A stretch of 16,125 nt of DNA from Alteromonadaceae bacterium UBA2620 (GCA_002339125.1 DDJQ01000101.1:1-16125); one strand, 5' to 3'. Positions 1-5,774 are shown, counted from the stretch's first letter. Numbers and translations are program-made. Notes: generated from the letters alone by a model not told the origin.

Positions 1-1418
1 CTACCAAGGTTATGCAAACTGCGCTGTCGGTGCGCGAGACGGTAATGAAACTGCTCGATTTGATGGTGTATATCGGCGTTTATTTTATCTCCATGGTGGT
101 GCTGATTTTTACCGCCGACTGGCGTCTGGCGTTACCACTGGTTGTGTGGCTGGTCGTGTATATCGGCATATTGCGGGTACTGGTGCCTAAGTTAAAGCAG
201 GTGTCACAGTATCAGGCCGATGCCCGCTCGTTAATGACCGGCAGAATTGTAGACAGTTACACCAACATTTCTACGGTAAAACTGTTCTCTCACAGCCAGC
301 GCGAAGCCAGTTATGCTCAGGAGAGCATGGATAAATTCCTGCATACTGTGTATCCGCAAATGCGCCTGGTGACGATCCTCGAGTTCTGCGTAGAGCTAAG
401 TAATGCATTGCTGATTTTCAGTGTGGGCGCGTTGTCGGTCTATTTGTGGTTACAGCAAATCGTCACGCCCGGTGAAATTGCGCTGGCGGTGAGTTTATGC
501 CTGCGCTTAAACGGCATGTCGCACTGGGTGATGTGGGAAGTAGCGTCATTATTTGAAAATCTCGGTACCGTACAGGATGGTATCAATACGCTGGCTCAGC
601 CTATTGCAGTGAAAAATGTAGACAAAGCTCCGGCGCTAAACGTGAGTGGCGGGCAAATTCACTTTAAGAATATGAGTTTCAGCTATCCCGGCGCCAACGA
701 TAAGCCGGTGCCGGTATTTAAAAATCTCGACTTAGATATTAAACCTGGCGAAAAGGTCGGCCTGGTCGGGCGCTCCGGCGCGGGTAAATCAACTTTGGTG
801 AATTTGCTCCTGCGCTTTTACGATACCACTGATGGGCAAATACTGATTGATGGGCAGGATATCAGTCAGGTTGATCAGGAATCCCTACGCGCACAAATCA
901 GCATGGTGACACAGGATACCTCTCTTATGCACCGCTCAGTGCGTGATAACATTATCTATGGCCGTAACGATGCCGATGACGCTGCAATGATTAAAGCGGC
1001 TGAACAAGCTGAAGCCTTTGAGTTTATCCAGCAATTATCCGACAAAGATGGCCGCACAGGGTTTGATGCCCAGGTTGGCGAGCGTGGCGTAAAACTCTCC
1101 GGCGGCCAACGCCAGCGAATCGCAATCGCCCGTGTACTGCTTAAGGATGCACCGGTACTCATCCTCGATGAAGCTACCTCAGCGTTGGACTCCGAAGTGG
1201 AGTCAGCCATCCAGGAATGTTTGAACAAGGTAATGGAAAATAAAACCGTACTGGCTATCGCCCACCGTTTATCCACCATTGCACAGATGGACCGCTTACT
1301 GGTGCTCGATAATGGTGAAATTGTAGAACAGGGCACTCACCAGGAACTACTGGAAAAAGGCGGCATCTACGCCAAGTTATGGGCTCACCAGACAGGTGGA
1401 TTCCTCGGTCTTGAATAA
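1..1418 (+). CDS. ABC exporter (fused permease-ATPase), 5' truncated by window edge
   Basis: C-terminal part of a half-size type IV (ABCB/MsbA-like) exporter, an inner-membrane pump that uses ATP hydrolysis to extrude small molecules or lipids. The frame is open to the left edge (codons Thr-Lys-Val precede the first Met at 12), so the true start lies outside; family members are about 600 residues, so roughly 130-140 are missing. Numbering from Met12, hydrophobic segments lie near residues 16-35, 38-58, 124-147 and 155-178. The ATPase domain begins near residue 213, with Walker A GRSGAGKST (253-261), signature LSGGQ (362-366), Walker B ending in Asp386 with catalytic Glu387, and the switch His418. 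All key residues are present, so it looks active. The substrate cannot be read from sequence. The stop codon sits inside a long inverted repeat (1407-1444). No partner gene follows. Confidence 0.93.
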   Translation, partial: TKVMQTALSVRETVMKLLDLMVYIGVYFISMVVLIFTADWRLALPLVVWLVVYIGILRVLVPKLKQVSQYQADARSLMTGRIVDSYTNISTVKLFSHSQREASYAQESMDKFLHTVYPQMRLVTILEFCVELSNALLIFSVGALSVYLWLQQIVTPGEIALAVSLCLRLNGMSHWVMWEVASLFENLGTVQDGINTLAQPIAVKNVDKAPALNVSGGQIHFKNMSFSYPGANDKPVPVFKNLDLDIKPGEKVGLVGRSGAGKSTLVNLLLRFYDTTDGQILIDGQDISQVDQESLRAQISMVTQDTSLMHRSVRDNIIYGRNDADDAAMIKAAEQAEAFEFIQQLSDKDGRTGFDAQVGERGVKLSGGQRQRIAIARVLLKDAPVLILDEATSALDSEVESAIQECLNKVMENKTVLAIAHRLSTIAQMDRLLVLDNGEIVEQGTHQELLEKGGIYAKLWAHQTGGFLGLE

Positions 1419-1444
1419 GCACGCTGGCGTGCTTACTCAAGACC
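1407..1444 (+). terminator. Long inverted repeat over the ABC exporter stop codon, possible terminator
   Basis: Arms 1407-1423 and 1428-1444 are complementary over 17 positions with a single mismatch, around a CTGG loop. The left arm includes the last three sense codons and the TAA stop (1416-1418). No T-run follows, so a classic intrinsic terminator is not supported. It could be a 3'-end stabilising or factor-dependent termination structure. The inverted repeat is seen directly; its role is inference. Confidence 0.55.
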
Positions 1445-1457
1445 TTAGAAATCCCTT

Positions 1458-1513
1458 GTCCCGGAATACGCGCAGCGTATATCCGGGATCTCCTTAACAG
1501 GCTGGCTCACCCA
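1458..1513 (+). repeat. REP-like palindromic unit A
   Basis: A 56-bp unit: base stem GTCCCGGA / ATCCGGGA, apical stem ATACGC / GCGTAT around GCA, then a tail GATCTCCTTAACAG followed by CTGGCT. It aligns without gaps to the unit at 1765-1820. The base stem and tail are nearly identical, but the two apical arms differ and remain complementary in each copy. Confidence 0.75.
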
Positions 1514-1548
1514 CAACTACCTTTCTGCAAAGGTCGATTAGACACTAC

Positions 1549-1600
1549 GATAACAGGCAAGGGGGTCCCCGATATTTGCTCCGCAAATTCGGGGATGACG
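1549..1600 (-). repeat. REP-like palindromic unit B (inverted)
   Basis: Read on the minus strand: head CGTCATCCCCGA, apical stem ATTTGC / GCAAAT around GGA, closing ATCGGGGA, then a CCCCTTGCCTGTTATC tail. It has the same design as unit A, with a CCCC rather than TCCC base stem and its own complementary apical arms. Confidence 0.65.
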
Positions 1601-1643
1601 TGTGGGATGTATTGACCCTTTCGTAGTGGTTGTTTTACCCCTA

Positions 1644-1690
1644 GATAAACAGGTAAGGAGATCCCCGCCCAAAAGCCTGCGGGGATGACG
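1644..1690 (-). repeat. REP-like palindromic unit C (inverted)
   Basis: Read on the minus strand: head CGTCATCCCCGC, a short apical region, closing GCGGGGATCTCC, then the tail TTACCTGTTTATC. Head, base stem and GATCTCCTT tail match the other units. The apical stem is weak. Two further head-like copies, without the rest of the unit, follow at 1708 and 1733. Confidence 0.65.
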
Positions 1691-1764
1691 GTTGTTTTTA
1701 TGGTGAAGGGATGACAGTTGTTTTGAGTGCAAGGGATGACGGGGTACTTGTAATCAAAATCGTC

Positions 1765-1820
1765 GTCCCGGAAAGTGCGAAGCACTTATCCGGGATCTCC
1801 TGAACAGCCTGGCTAACCCA
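1765..1820 (+). repeat. REP-like palindromic unit E
   Basis: A 56-bp unit equal in length to unit A. The base stem GTCCCGGA / ATCCGGGA is identical. The apical stem is AAGTGC / GCACTT around GAA, entirely different from unit A but still perfectly paired. The tail GATCTCCTGAACAG and following CTGGCT differ from A at only a few positions. Confidence 0.75.
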
Positions 1821-1933
1821 ATCTAACTTCCGACAAAAGCGATAATATTCAGCGATATTCCGCTTTATTCCACTCGTTATTCCTGAAAGACTAGCTAAGA
1901 CTATATGCGAATTGTTAACCAAGGGATCCGTTT

Positions 1934-2671
1934 ATGACATTAGGACATCGCATTAAACAATTACGGCAGGAGCATGAACTCAGCCAGCCGGAACTGGCAG
2001 ATAAAATAGGTATAGAGCAGTCTTACCTGTCGAAGCTGGAGAATGACAAAGCGTTGCCGTCTAAAGATATTTTTGCGGGTATTCTGACTGCATTTGATAT
2101 GACGACCGGGCAACTATTGCAGCCATTAATGGTTGAGGGGCTCGATGCAAAGTTGTTGCAAATCACGCAGATTGAGCAGTACTACCAACAGTGTAAACGA
2201 AGCGGAATGAACCAGGTAAAACGTTATGTCATTACCTGTATTGCTTTAATAGCCGTCGGGTGTGGTTGTCTGTATGTCAATTTTTCTAAAGGCGTATTCC
2301 CCGAAACCATGTATGAGTACATGTCGGAAGGTATTGTACTAGCTGGTGAGCCCGAAGATGTTTTTGTCGCGTGGCGAAGGCTAACAGAAGATAGTCGTGA
2401 CGCCTTTGAACAAAAGCAACGGGAGATGATTGCTCGTGAGAGCGTGGATATTCTTTTACTGCCTGCATATGCTGGTAAGAAATTTCTTACCCCGGTATCT
2501 GGTGGCAGCCGTTTCTATCGTTTTCAGGAGCCGGTAGTGGTAACCCGCCCGGTCAATGGCTTGTTCGGGATGGGTGGTGTCGTACTGTTTATTATGGGGA
2601 TACTCGGGCTGCTATTTGAACGCAAGCTATTTAATCCGGCCGTCTCTGACAGGCAGGTATTGTCACGTTAG
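1934..2671 (+). CDS. Membrane-anchored XRE-family transcriptional regulator
   Basis: A 245-residue protein with an N-terminal helix-turn-helix of the Cro/C1 (XRE) class at about residues 5-60. The second helix is SQPELADKIG and the recognition helix is near EQSYLSKLEN (28-37). Unlike ordinary XRE repressors it continues into a hydrophobic segment (about 98-117), a roughly 90-residue soluble region rich in charged residues (118-207), a second hydrophobic segment (208-228) and a short basic tail. The likely topology is cytoplasmic HTH, periplasmic loop, cytoplasmic tail, which suggests a membrane-tethered one-component regulator sensing an envelope signal; this is inference. The start is ATG at 1934 with AAGGGA 7 nt upstream. 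It stands alone, converging on the lipoprotein gene, so its target is not evident from context. Confidence 0.85.
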   Translation: MTLGHRIKQLRQEHELSQPELADKIGIEQSYLSKLENDKALPSKDIFAGILTAFDMTTGQLLQPLMVEGLDAKLLQITQIEQYYQQCKRSGMNQVKRYVITCIALIAVGCGCLYVNFSKGVFPETMYEYMSEGIVLAGEPEDVFVAWRRLTEDSRDAFEQKQREMIARESVDILLLPAYAGKKFLTPVSGGSRFYRFQEPVVVTRPVNGLFGMGGVVLFIMGILGLLFERKLFNPAVSDRQVLSR

Positions 2672-2733
2672 AAGGGCAAAAACATAGTCGTCATTTACTG
2701 TTATTTTCGCTAGCGAGGGCGGGTGTTTTGGCG

Positions 2734-2758
2734 TTATCCCCGTTTTGAACGGGGATAA
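2734..2758. terminator. Perfect 11-bp hairpin between convergent genes
   Basis: TTATCCCCGTT and AACGGGGATAA pair perfectly around a TTG loop, between the stop of the XRE gene and that of the convergent lipoprotein gene. A weaker hairpin GGGCTT / AAGCCC (2766-2786) lies next to the lipoprotein stop. Neither has a good T-run on either strand. A shared bidirectional transcription-end structure is the natural reading. Confidence 0.5.
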
Positions 2759-2785
2759 AACTATTGGGCTTAGAGTTATAAAGCC

Positions 2786-3604
2786 CTATTGTGGGCTCAA
2801 CGTAAAATATTGATCCCGTGTTCTGGTGCCACACATGCCTCTGCCGATGCCAAAGTCTTCAATAACTAACGTGTCGTAACCTGCTTTTTCAATAGTCAGA
2901 TGATAGAAACCGTTGCGGTCGCCGAGCATGGCAATTTTCTCATCGTCTTCACATGAAGGGGCGTCATTAACAAACGTCTCAGTGAAGCCTGCTTCATCTG
3001 ATACGGTTACCGTTGTTCCACAGCCAATAGGGTCGTATGTATCTTCATCGACTATGGTTAGCTTCAGTGAGTCGTCTACTACCCACGCAGCACAGCTTAA
3101 CTGATCTGCCGGAATGATAACGTCTAGCGTAATCGTATATTCGTCATCTGCAACTTGCTCATTGCGGTCGACCCTTATGAGGGTGGGGTAACCGAGCCCT
3201 TCGGTGTACTCAACTTCCAGAAAATCAGCGCGACTTTCTTCTAACGCGACCAAGTCGAATAATTCATCTACTGTCCAGACTGATACGAGCTCTGGCCTTA
3301 ACGCTTTATTGTTGTTGCTATCCACACCATAACCTTCAGTGCCAATGGATATGGATGGCCCAAAACGGGTTGCAACCTGCGAAACCACCTCATTATTTTC
3401 AACCAGCGCTATTCGAGGTGCCGTTACTTCATCCAGGCAATTGCAGGTATGAGTAAATTGCATTTCATAGTCTGAGATGTTGTGGCTTTCCCAAATTTGC
3501 CGATGTTTATTCAGCTCTTCCAGAGTCGTATTGGAGTCGCTGTTACAGCCAGTTAGGGAGGCTGAAATGAAAATAGCAGCTATCAATTTGCTGTATCGAA
3601 ACAT
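2786..3604 (-). CDS. Lipoprotein with DUF6174-like domain
   Basis: A 272-residue secreted protein with a lipoprotein signal peptide: basic start, hydrophobic core, lipobox LTGC with Cys20 as the lipidated residue. Asn at position +2 (not Asp) predicts sorting to the outer membrane. Residues about 29-160 resemble DUF6174: a W...I.DYE.QF motif, a Cys-X-Cys pair (54/56), a TVDELFDLV segment, then GYPT.I..D and a final DDE. Residues about 165-271 form a second unit with four cysteines (171, 195, 218, 258) and a GYDTLVIED stretch like carboxypeptidase-regulatory beta-sandwich domains; the cysteines could form disulfides outside the cell. ATG is preceded by AAGGA five bases upstream. It faces away from the acyl-CoA-dehydrogenase-like gene and ends toward the XRE gene. 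The domain assignment is from memory, and no biochemical role is known to me. Confidence 0.82.
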   Translation of the reverse strand: MFRYSKLIAAIFISASLTGCNSDSNTTLEELNKHRQIWESHNISDYEMQFTHTCNCLDEVTAPRIALVENNEVVSQVATRFGPSISIGTEGYGVDSNNNKALRPELVSVWTVDELFDLVALEESRADFLEVEYTEGLGYPTLIRVDRNEQVADDEYTITLDVIIPADQLSCAAWVVDDSLKLTIVDEDTYDPIGCGTTVTVSDEAGFTETFVNDAPSCEDDEKIAMLGDRNGFYHLTIEKAGYDTLVIEDFGIGRGMCGTRTRDQYFTLSPQ

Positions 3605-3820
3605 AAAATTCCTTCTACTTTACTTGTTCCTGAATGATGAAAGCGTGAGCTTCTGTAGCCTGAACAGTACGAAAACTAAACGCAAGTTAAGTTCAATTTT
3701 CAGGTGTATACAAAATGATAAATTAGTTGTGTGATGAGGCAACATCATGAAATCGTAAGCCTGCACACGCACTAACTAAAAGGTATAACGGTCGTTTTAA
3801 TGTTCGATAATTACGGCGCA

Positions 3821-3845
3821 AGGAGGTTTCATGATTTTCCTCTGA
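3821..3845 (+). promoter_or_regulatory. Strong Shine-Dalgarno plus four-codon leader reading frame
   Basis: AAGGAGG (3820-3826), an almost ideal Shine-Dalgarno, lies 4 nt before ATG 3831, which opens a frame of four codons (Met-Ile-Phe-Leu) ending at TGA 3843-3845. The downstream gene starts 19 nt later at ATG 3865 in another frame and has no Shine-Dalgarno of its own. The leader could deliver ribosomes for reinitiation. Alternatively a one-base change near 3840 may have cut off an original N-terminus, since the downstream frame is open from 3835. Confidence 0.5.
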
Positions 3846-3864
3846 ACCTTTATACTGGCAGCAA

Positions 3865-4887
3865 ATGAATCGCCGGAACAATTACACTTTTATGCATTTA
3901 TCAGCGCCACCGGAAATCGAAGAAAGCCGCCAGTTACCTGCCTCCATACTTAGCTGGATAGCCCGGCACAACTTGTGGAATTTATGGGTGCCACGTGACT
4001 TCGGCGGGCTTGAGGCAGAACTGCTCGACGGCCTCAGAACCTTGCAATCCTTAGCAAGAACAGACGGCAGTCTGGGCTGGACAGTCACTCTGTGCGCAGG
4101 GGCTAATTACTTTATTGGGAACTTAAAACCAGAGTTTGCCGCTGAACTGTTTACAGGTAATCGCGTTATTCTGGGTGGCAGCGGCGGATTATTTGGTGAT
4201 GCCTGTAAAACGGCATCAGGCTATCGTCTGAATGGGCAGTGGCGATATGCCACGGGAGCTCCCTACTTAACCCACTTTACGCTAAACGCCCGCTTGCTGG
4301 ATAATGGTAAGGTGCTCAATGATCAACAGGGGGAGCCGAAATTTTCTTCCTTTGTGGTGCCGGCAGAACAAGTGGACGTGACATACGACTGGCAAACCAT
4401 GGGGCTGGTCGCAACCGCCACCCATAGTTTTACGGTGCAGGATGTGGACGTAACCGAGCGTCAGGGTTTCCATTATGAAACAGTCTTTTTGCCTCAGGCC
4501 ATTTACCAGCTTAACTTTAGCGTGTTTGCCGACCTTACCCTGTGGGTAAATTACATTGGTATGGCAGAGCATTTTCTGGCACTGAGCAGTGATTTCGTGT
4601 CGTCCAGCCACTTGCGACCATTGCAGGAAACTCTTACCCATGCCAATCAAATGGTGGAAACTCTGGCGACAGAGTGCTTACAAGTTGTCAGTGAAAAGGT
4701 GACTTTCACTGAGCTGCTGGTCACTAAAGTGCATCGGGAGGCGAGCATGTCGGTTGCGCATATTTCTCAGGCCATTACGGCAATTTATCCTTACACTGGC
4801 ATCAAAGGCGCTAGTCAAAACTCCGCGATTAACCGGGTGTTCCGTGATTATTTCACGGCTACACAGCATCATATTTTTACTGCCTGA
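3865..4887 (+). CDS. Acyl-CoA dehydrogenase / group D flavin monooxygenase-like protein
   Basis: A 340-residue protein of the acyl-CoA-dehydrogenase fold. Residues 20-60 carry the entry helix and the WVPRDFGGLEAEL motif; 62-83 resemble the helix ending DGSLGW; 104-131 form the beta-barrel entry with a G..R.NGQWRYATG stretch. Residues 179-198 (MGLVATATHSFTVQDVDV) match the G..AT.S....DV strand. The end (323-336) has R327-D328 and Q334-H335, typical of the DszC/HpaB-like C-terminal helix. It is short for the family (380-400), and the usual acyl-CoA dehydrogenase catalytic Glu is not evident. An oxygenase or hydroxylase using reduced flavin is as likely as a dehydrogenase; the substrate is unknown. 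ATG 3865 is the earliest start in frame; Met10 (3892) is an alternative. The 3' end abuts the tRNA-Trp promoter. No flavin reductase gene is nearby. Confidence 0.8.
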   Translation: MNRRNNYTFMHLSAPPEIEESRQLPASILSWIARHNLWNLWVPRDFGGLEAELLDGLRTLQSLARTDGSLGWTVTLCAGANYFIGNLKPEFAAELFTGNRVILGGSGGLFGDACKTASGYRLNGQWRYATGAPYLTHFTLNARLLDNGKVLNDQQGEPKFSSFVVPAEQVDVTYDWQTMGLVATATHSFTVQDVDVTERQGFHYETVFLPQAIYQLNFSVFADLTLWVNYIGMAEHFLALSSDFVSSSHLRPLQETLTHANQMVETLATECLQVVSEKVTFTELLVTKVHREASMSVAHISQAITAIYPYTGIKGASQNSAINRVFRDYFTATQHHIFTA

Positions 4888-4916
4888 GTGGATGCCTGTA
4901 AGGGCAAACAAAGCGC

Positions 4917-4944
4917 TTGTATCTGCGAGTGTGTTGAGTATAAT
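4917..4944 (+). promoter_or_regulatory. Promoter for tRNA-Trp (and perhaps secE-nusG)
   Basis: A perfect -10 TATAAT (4939-4944) is preceded by TTGTAT (4917-4922) with a 16-nt spacer, and followed by a GC-rich discriminator ACGCGTCCC, the hallmark of growth-rate and ppGpp-controlled stable-RNA promoters. Predicted start is near 4951, giving a leader of about 110 nt before the tRNA. That leader includes a 7-bp hairpin AATCAGC / GCTGATT (5018-5037). Confidence 0.7.
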
Positions 4945-5062
4945 ACGCGTCCCTCCCTTGCGAAGCCGCACTTTTTCTCTAAAAGACGTCATAACTTCAC
5001 AAGGTGAGTGTAAGTAAAATCAGCCGATAAGCTGATTGTTAGTCTTCGAATAAGAAGAGTAT

Positions 5063-5139
5063 AGGGGTGTAGTTCGAATTGGTAGAACAGCGGTCTCCAA
5101 AACCGATGGTTGGGGGTTCGAGTCCCTCCACCCCTGCCA
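5063..5139 (+). tRNA. tRNA-Trp (anticodon CCA)
   Basis: A complete 77-nt tRNA with encoded CCA. Acceptor stem AGGGGTG (5063-5069) pairs with CACCCCT (5129-5135); discriminator G5136; CCA 5137-5139. The D stem is GTTC / GAAC. The anticodon loop CTCCAAA (5095-5101) holds anticodon CCA at 5097-5099, which reads UGG. The T arm is GGGGG, TTCGAGT, CCCTC, including one G-T wobble. The closing pair of the anticodon stem (G5090 with A5106, positions 27-43) is a G-A mismatch; the other four pairs are intact. From memory, in Vibrio-like relatives tRNA-Trp lies between tufB and secE. Here secE follows, but an unrelated gene stands where tufB would be. Confidence 0.97.
5123..5139 (+). repeat. 17-bp direct repeat, copy 1 (tRNA-Trp 3' end)
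   Basis: TCCCTCCACCCCTGCCA, running from the last T-loop base through the encoded CCA of tRNA-Trp. It is repeated exactly at 5304-5320 with a period of 181 bp. Confidence 0.9.
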
Positions 5140-5201
5140 AATTTTTAAAGTTGTAATGTGCGGGATGGATTGATTCCAAAAGTGCAGTCGGAGAGCAAAA
5201 C

Positions 5202-5320
5202 GGTGGAGGGTGAGAACCGCCATCGGGGTTTGACAAATCGTCGGGAACGATTTGTACCGCTCTTGCGCCGCTTGCGGTCAGATACAGGATGTATCTGAGG
5301 AAATCCCTCCACCCCTGCCA
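5202..5320 (+). ncRNA. Candidate structured RNA ending in a tRNA-Trp 3' tail
   Basis: The spacer between tRNA-Trp and secE is unusually structured. Three hairpins abut with no unpaired bases between them: ACAAATCGT / ACGATTTGT (5233-5255), ACCGC / GCGGT (5256-5278) and CAGATAC / GTATCTG (5279-5297). They are enclosed by a 9-bp stem GGTGGAGGG (5202-5210) with CCCTCCACC (5305-5313), leaving a 3' overhang CCTGCCA. The right arm is part of the tRNA-derived repeat, so the element resembles a multi-armed, tRNA-like structure. E. coli tyrT has a precedent: tandem repeats of about 178 bp, each carrying the tRNA-Tyr 3' end (rtT RNA). I see pairing potential only; whether a stable RNA is made is unknown. 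A mobile or REP-type repeat associated with tRNA genes is the alternative. Confidence 0.5.
5304..5320 (+). repeat. 17-bp direct repeat, copy 2 (tRNA-Trp 3' end duplicate)
   Basis: Exact copy of the tRNA-Trp 3' terminus including GCCA, lying 73 nt before the secE start. Sequence identity ends sharply on both sides. Its last three bases begin a perfect 14-bp palindrome CCAGATTAATCTGG (5318-5331). Confidence 0.9.
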
Positions 5321-5393
5321 GATTAATCTGGTTGCGCGTGTGATTTTTTTCACTGCGGGCAACTGAAATATGCCGTATTGCTAGGGTCGTGAA

Positions 5394-5771
5394 ATGAGCG
5401 AAAAAACGGAAAATGCATCCAATCCAATGGACTTACTAAAGTGGCTAATCGTGTTTGCCTTACTGGCAGGTGTGATTACAGCCAACTATGTGTATGGTGA
5501 GTTGTCAGTACTATATCGCGCCATTGGCGCCGTAGCCGGTGTGGCGATTGCAGGCTTTATTGCCGCAACTACTGCTAAAGGCAGCGCATTTCTGACATTT
5601 GCTAAAGATTCACGCATGGAAGTACGCAAAGTAGTATGGCCATCGCGTCAGGAATTGAACCAAACAACCCTTATCGTGCTTGCCGCGACAGTTATTGCTG
5701 CACTTATTCTGTGGGGCCTTGATGGGATTCTGGTTTGGGTAGTTGGATTTATTACTGGTATTGGAGCATAA
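5394..5771 (+). CDS. secE: Preprotein translocase subunit SecE
   Basis: The 125-residue essential subunit of the SecYEG channel, which clamps SecY in the inner membrane during protein export and membrane insertion. Length matches the three-helix enterobacterial type (E. coli 127). Hydrophobic segments lie at about residues 13-33, 40-61 and 91-119. The conserved cytoplasmic amphipathic motif EVRKVVWPSRQE spans 76-87, just before the third helix. The start ATG at 5394 fits the family length; the Shine-Dalgarno is weak (AGGG about 8 nt upstream). Three bases separate its stop from nusG, a classic secE-nusG pair. Its promoter is not obvious; transcription may come from the tRNA-Trp promoter upstream. 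Confidence 0.97.
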   Translation: MSEKTENASNPMDLLKWLIVFALLAGVITANYVYGELSVLYRAIGAVAGVAIAGFIAATTAKGSAFLTFAKDSRMEVRKVVWPSRQELNQTTLIVLAATVIAALILWGLDGILVWVVGFITGIGA

Positions 5772-5774
5772 GTC

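Larger units (their letters stand above)
1445..1933. other. Gene-free interval made of REP-like palindromes
   Basis: Between the ABC exporter and the XRE gene I see no credible gene. Short open frames here are translations of the palindromic repeats. Four related hairpin units occupy 1458-1820, two on each strand, plus two or three stray copies of their head sequence GGGATGAC (1682-1689, 1708-1715, 1733-1740). The stretch 1821-1933 should hold the promoter of the XRE gene. TATATG at 1902-1907 is a possible -10, but no convincing -35 lies at the right distance. Confidence 0.7.

Noticed and set aside
1682..1740. Possible CRISPR-like array of GGGATGAC repeats
   Set aside because: Repeats are only 8-17 bp, spacers are unequal and partly repeated, and no cas gene is present. 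They match the heads of the palindromic units.
1507..1922. Overlapping minus-strand open frames of 64-92 residues
   Set aside because: They are translations of the REP-like palindromes, with no family resemblance and no ribosome sites.
5123..5320. attL/attR pair of an integrated element at tRNA-Trp
   Set aside because: A 17-bp tRNA-end duplication is what integration leaves, but only 164 bp lie between the copies, with no integrase. At most it is a scar, and the folded spacer suggests a tRNA-linked repeat instead.
5020..5362. Minus-strand open frames of 67 and 107 residues (GWRDSNPQPS / GVEGLEPPTIG motifs)
   Set aside because: These are antisense translations of tRNA-Trp and the adjacent repeat, a well-known false protein type near tRNA genes.
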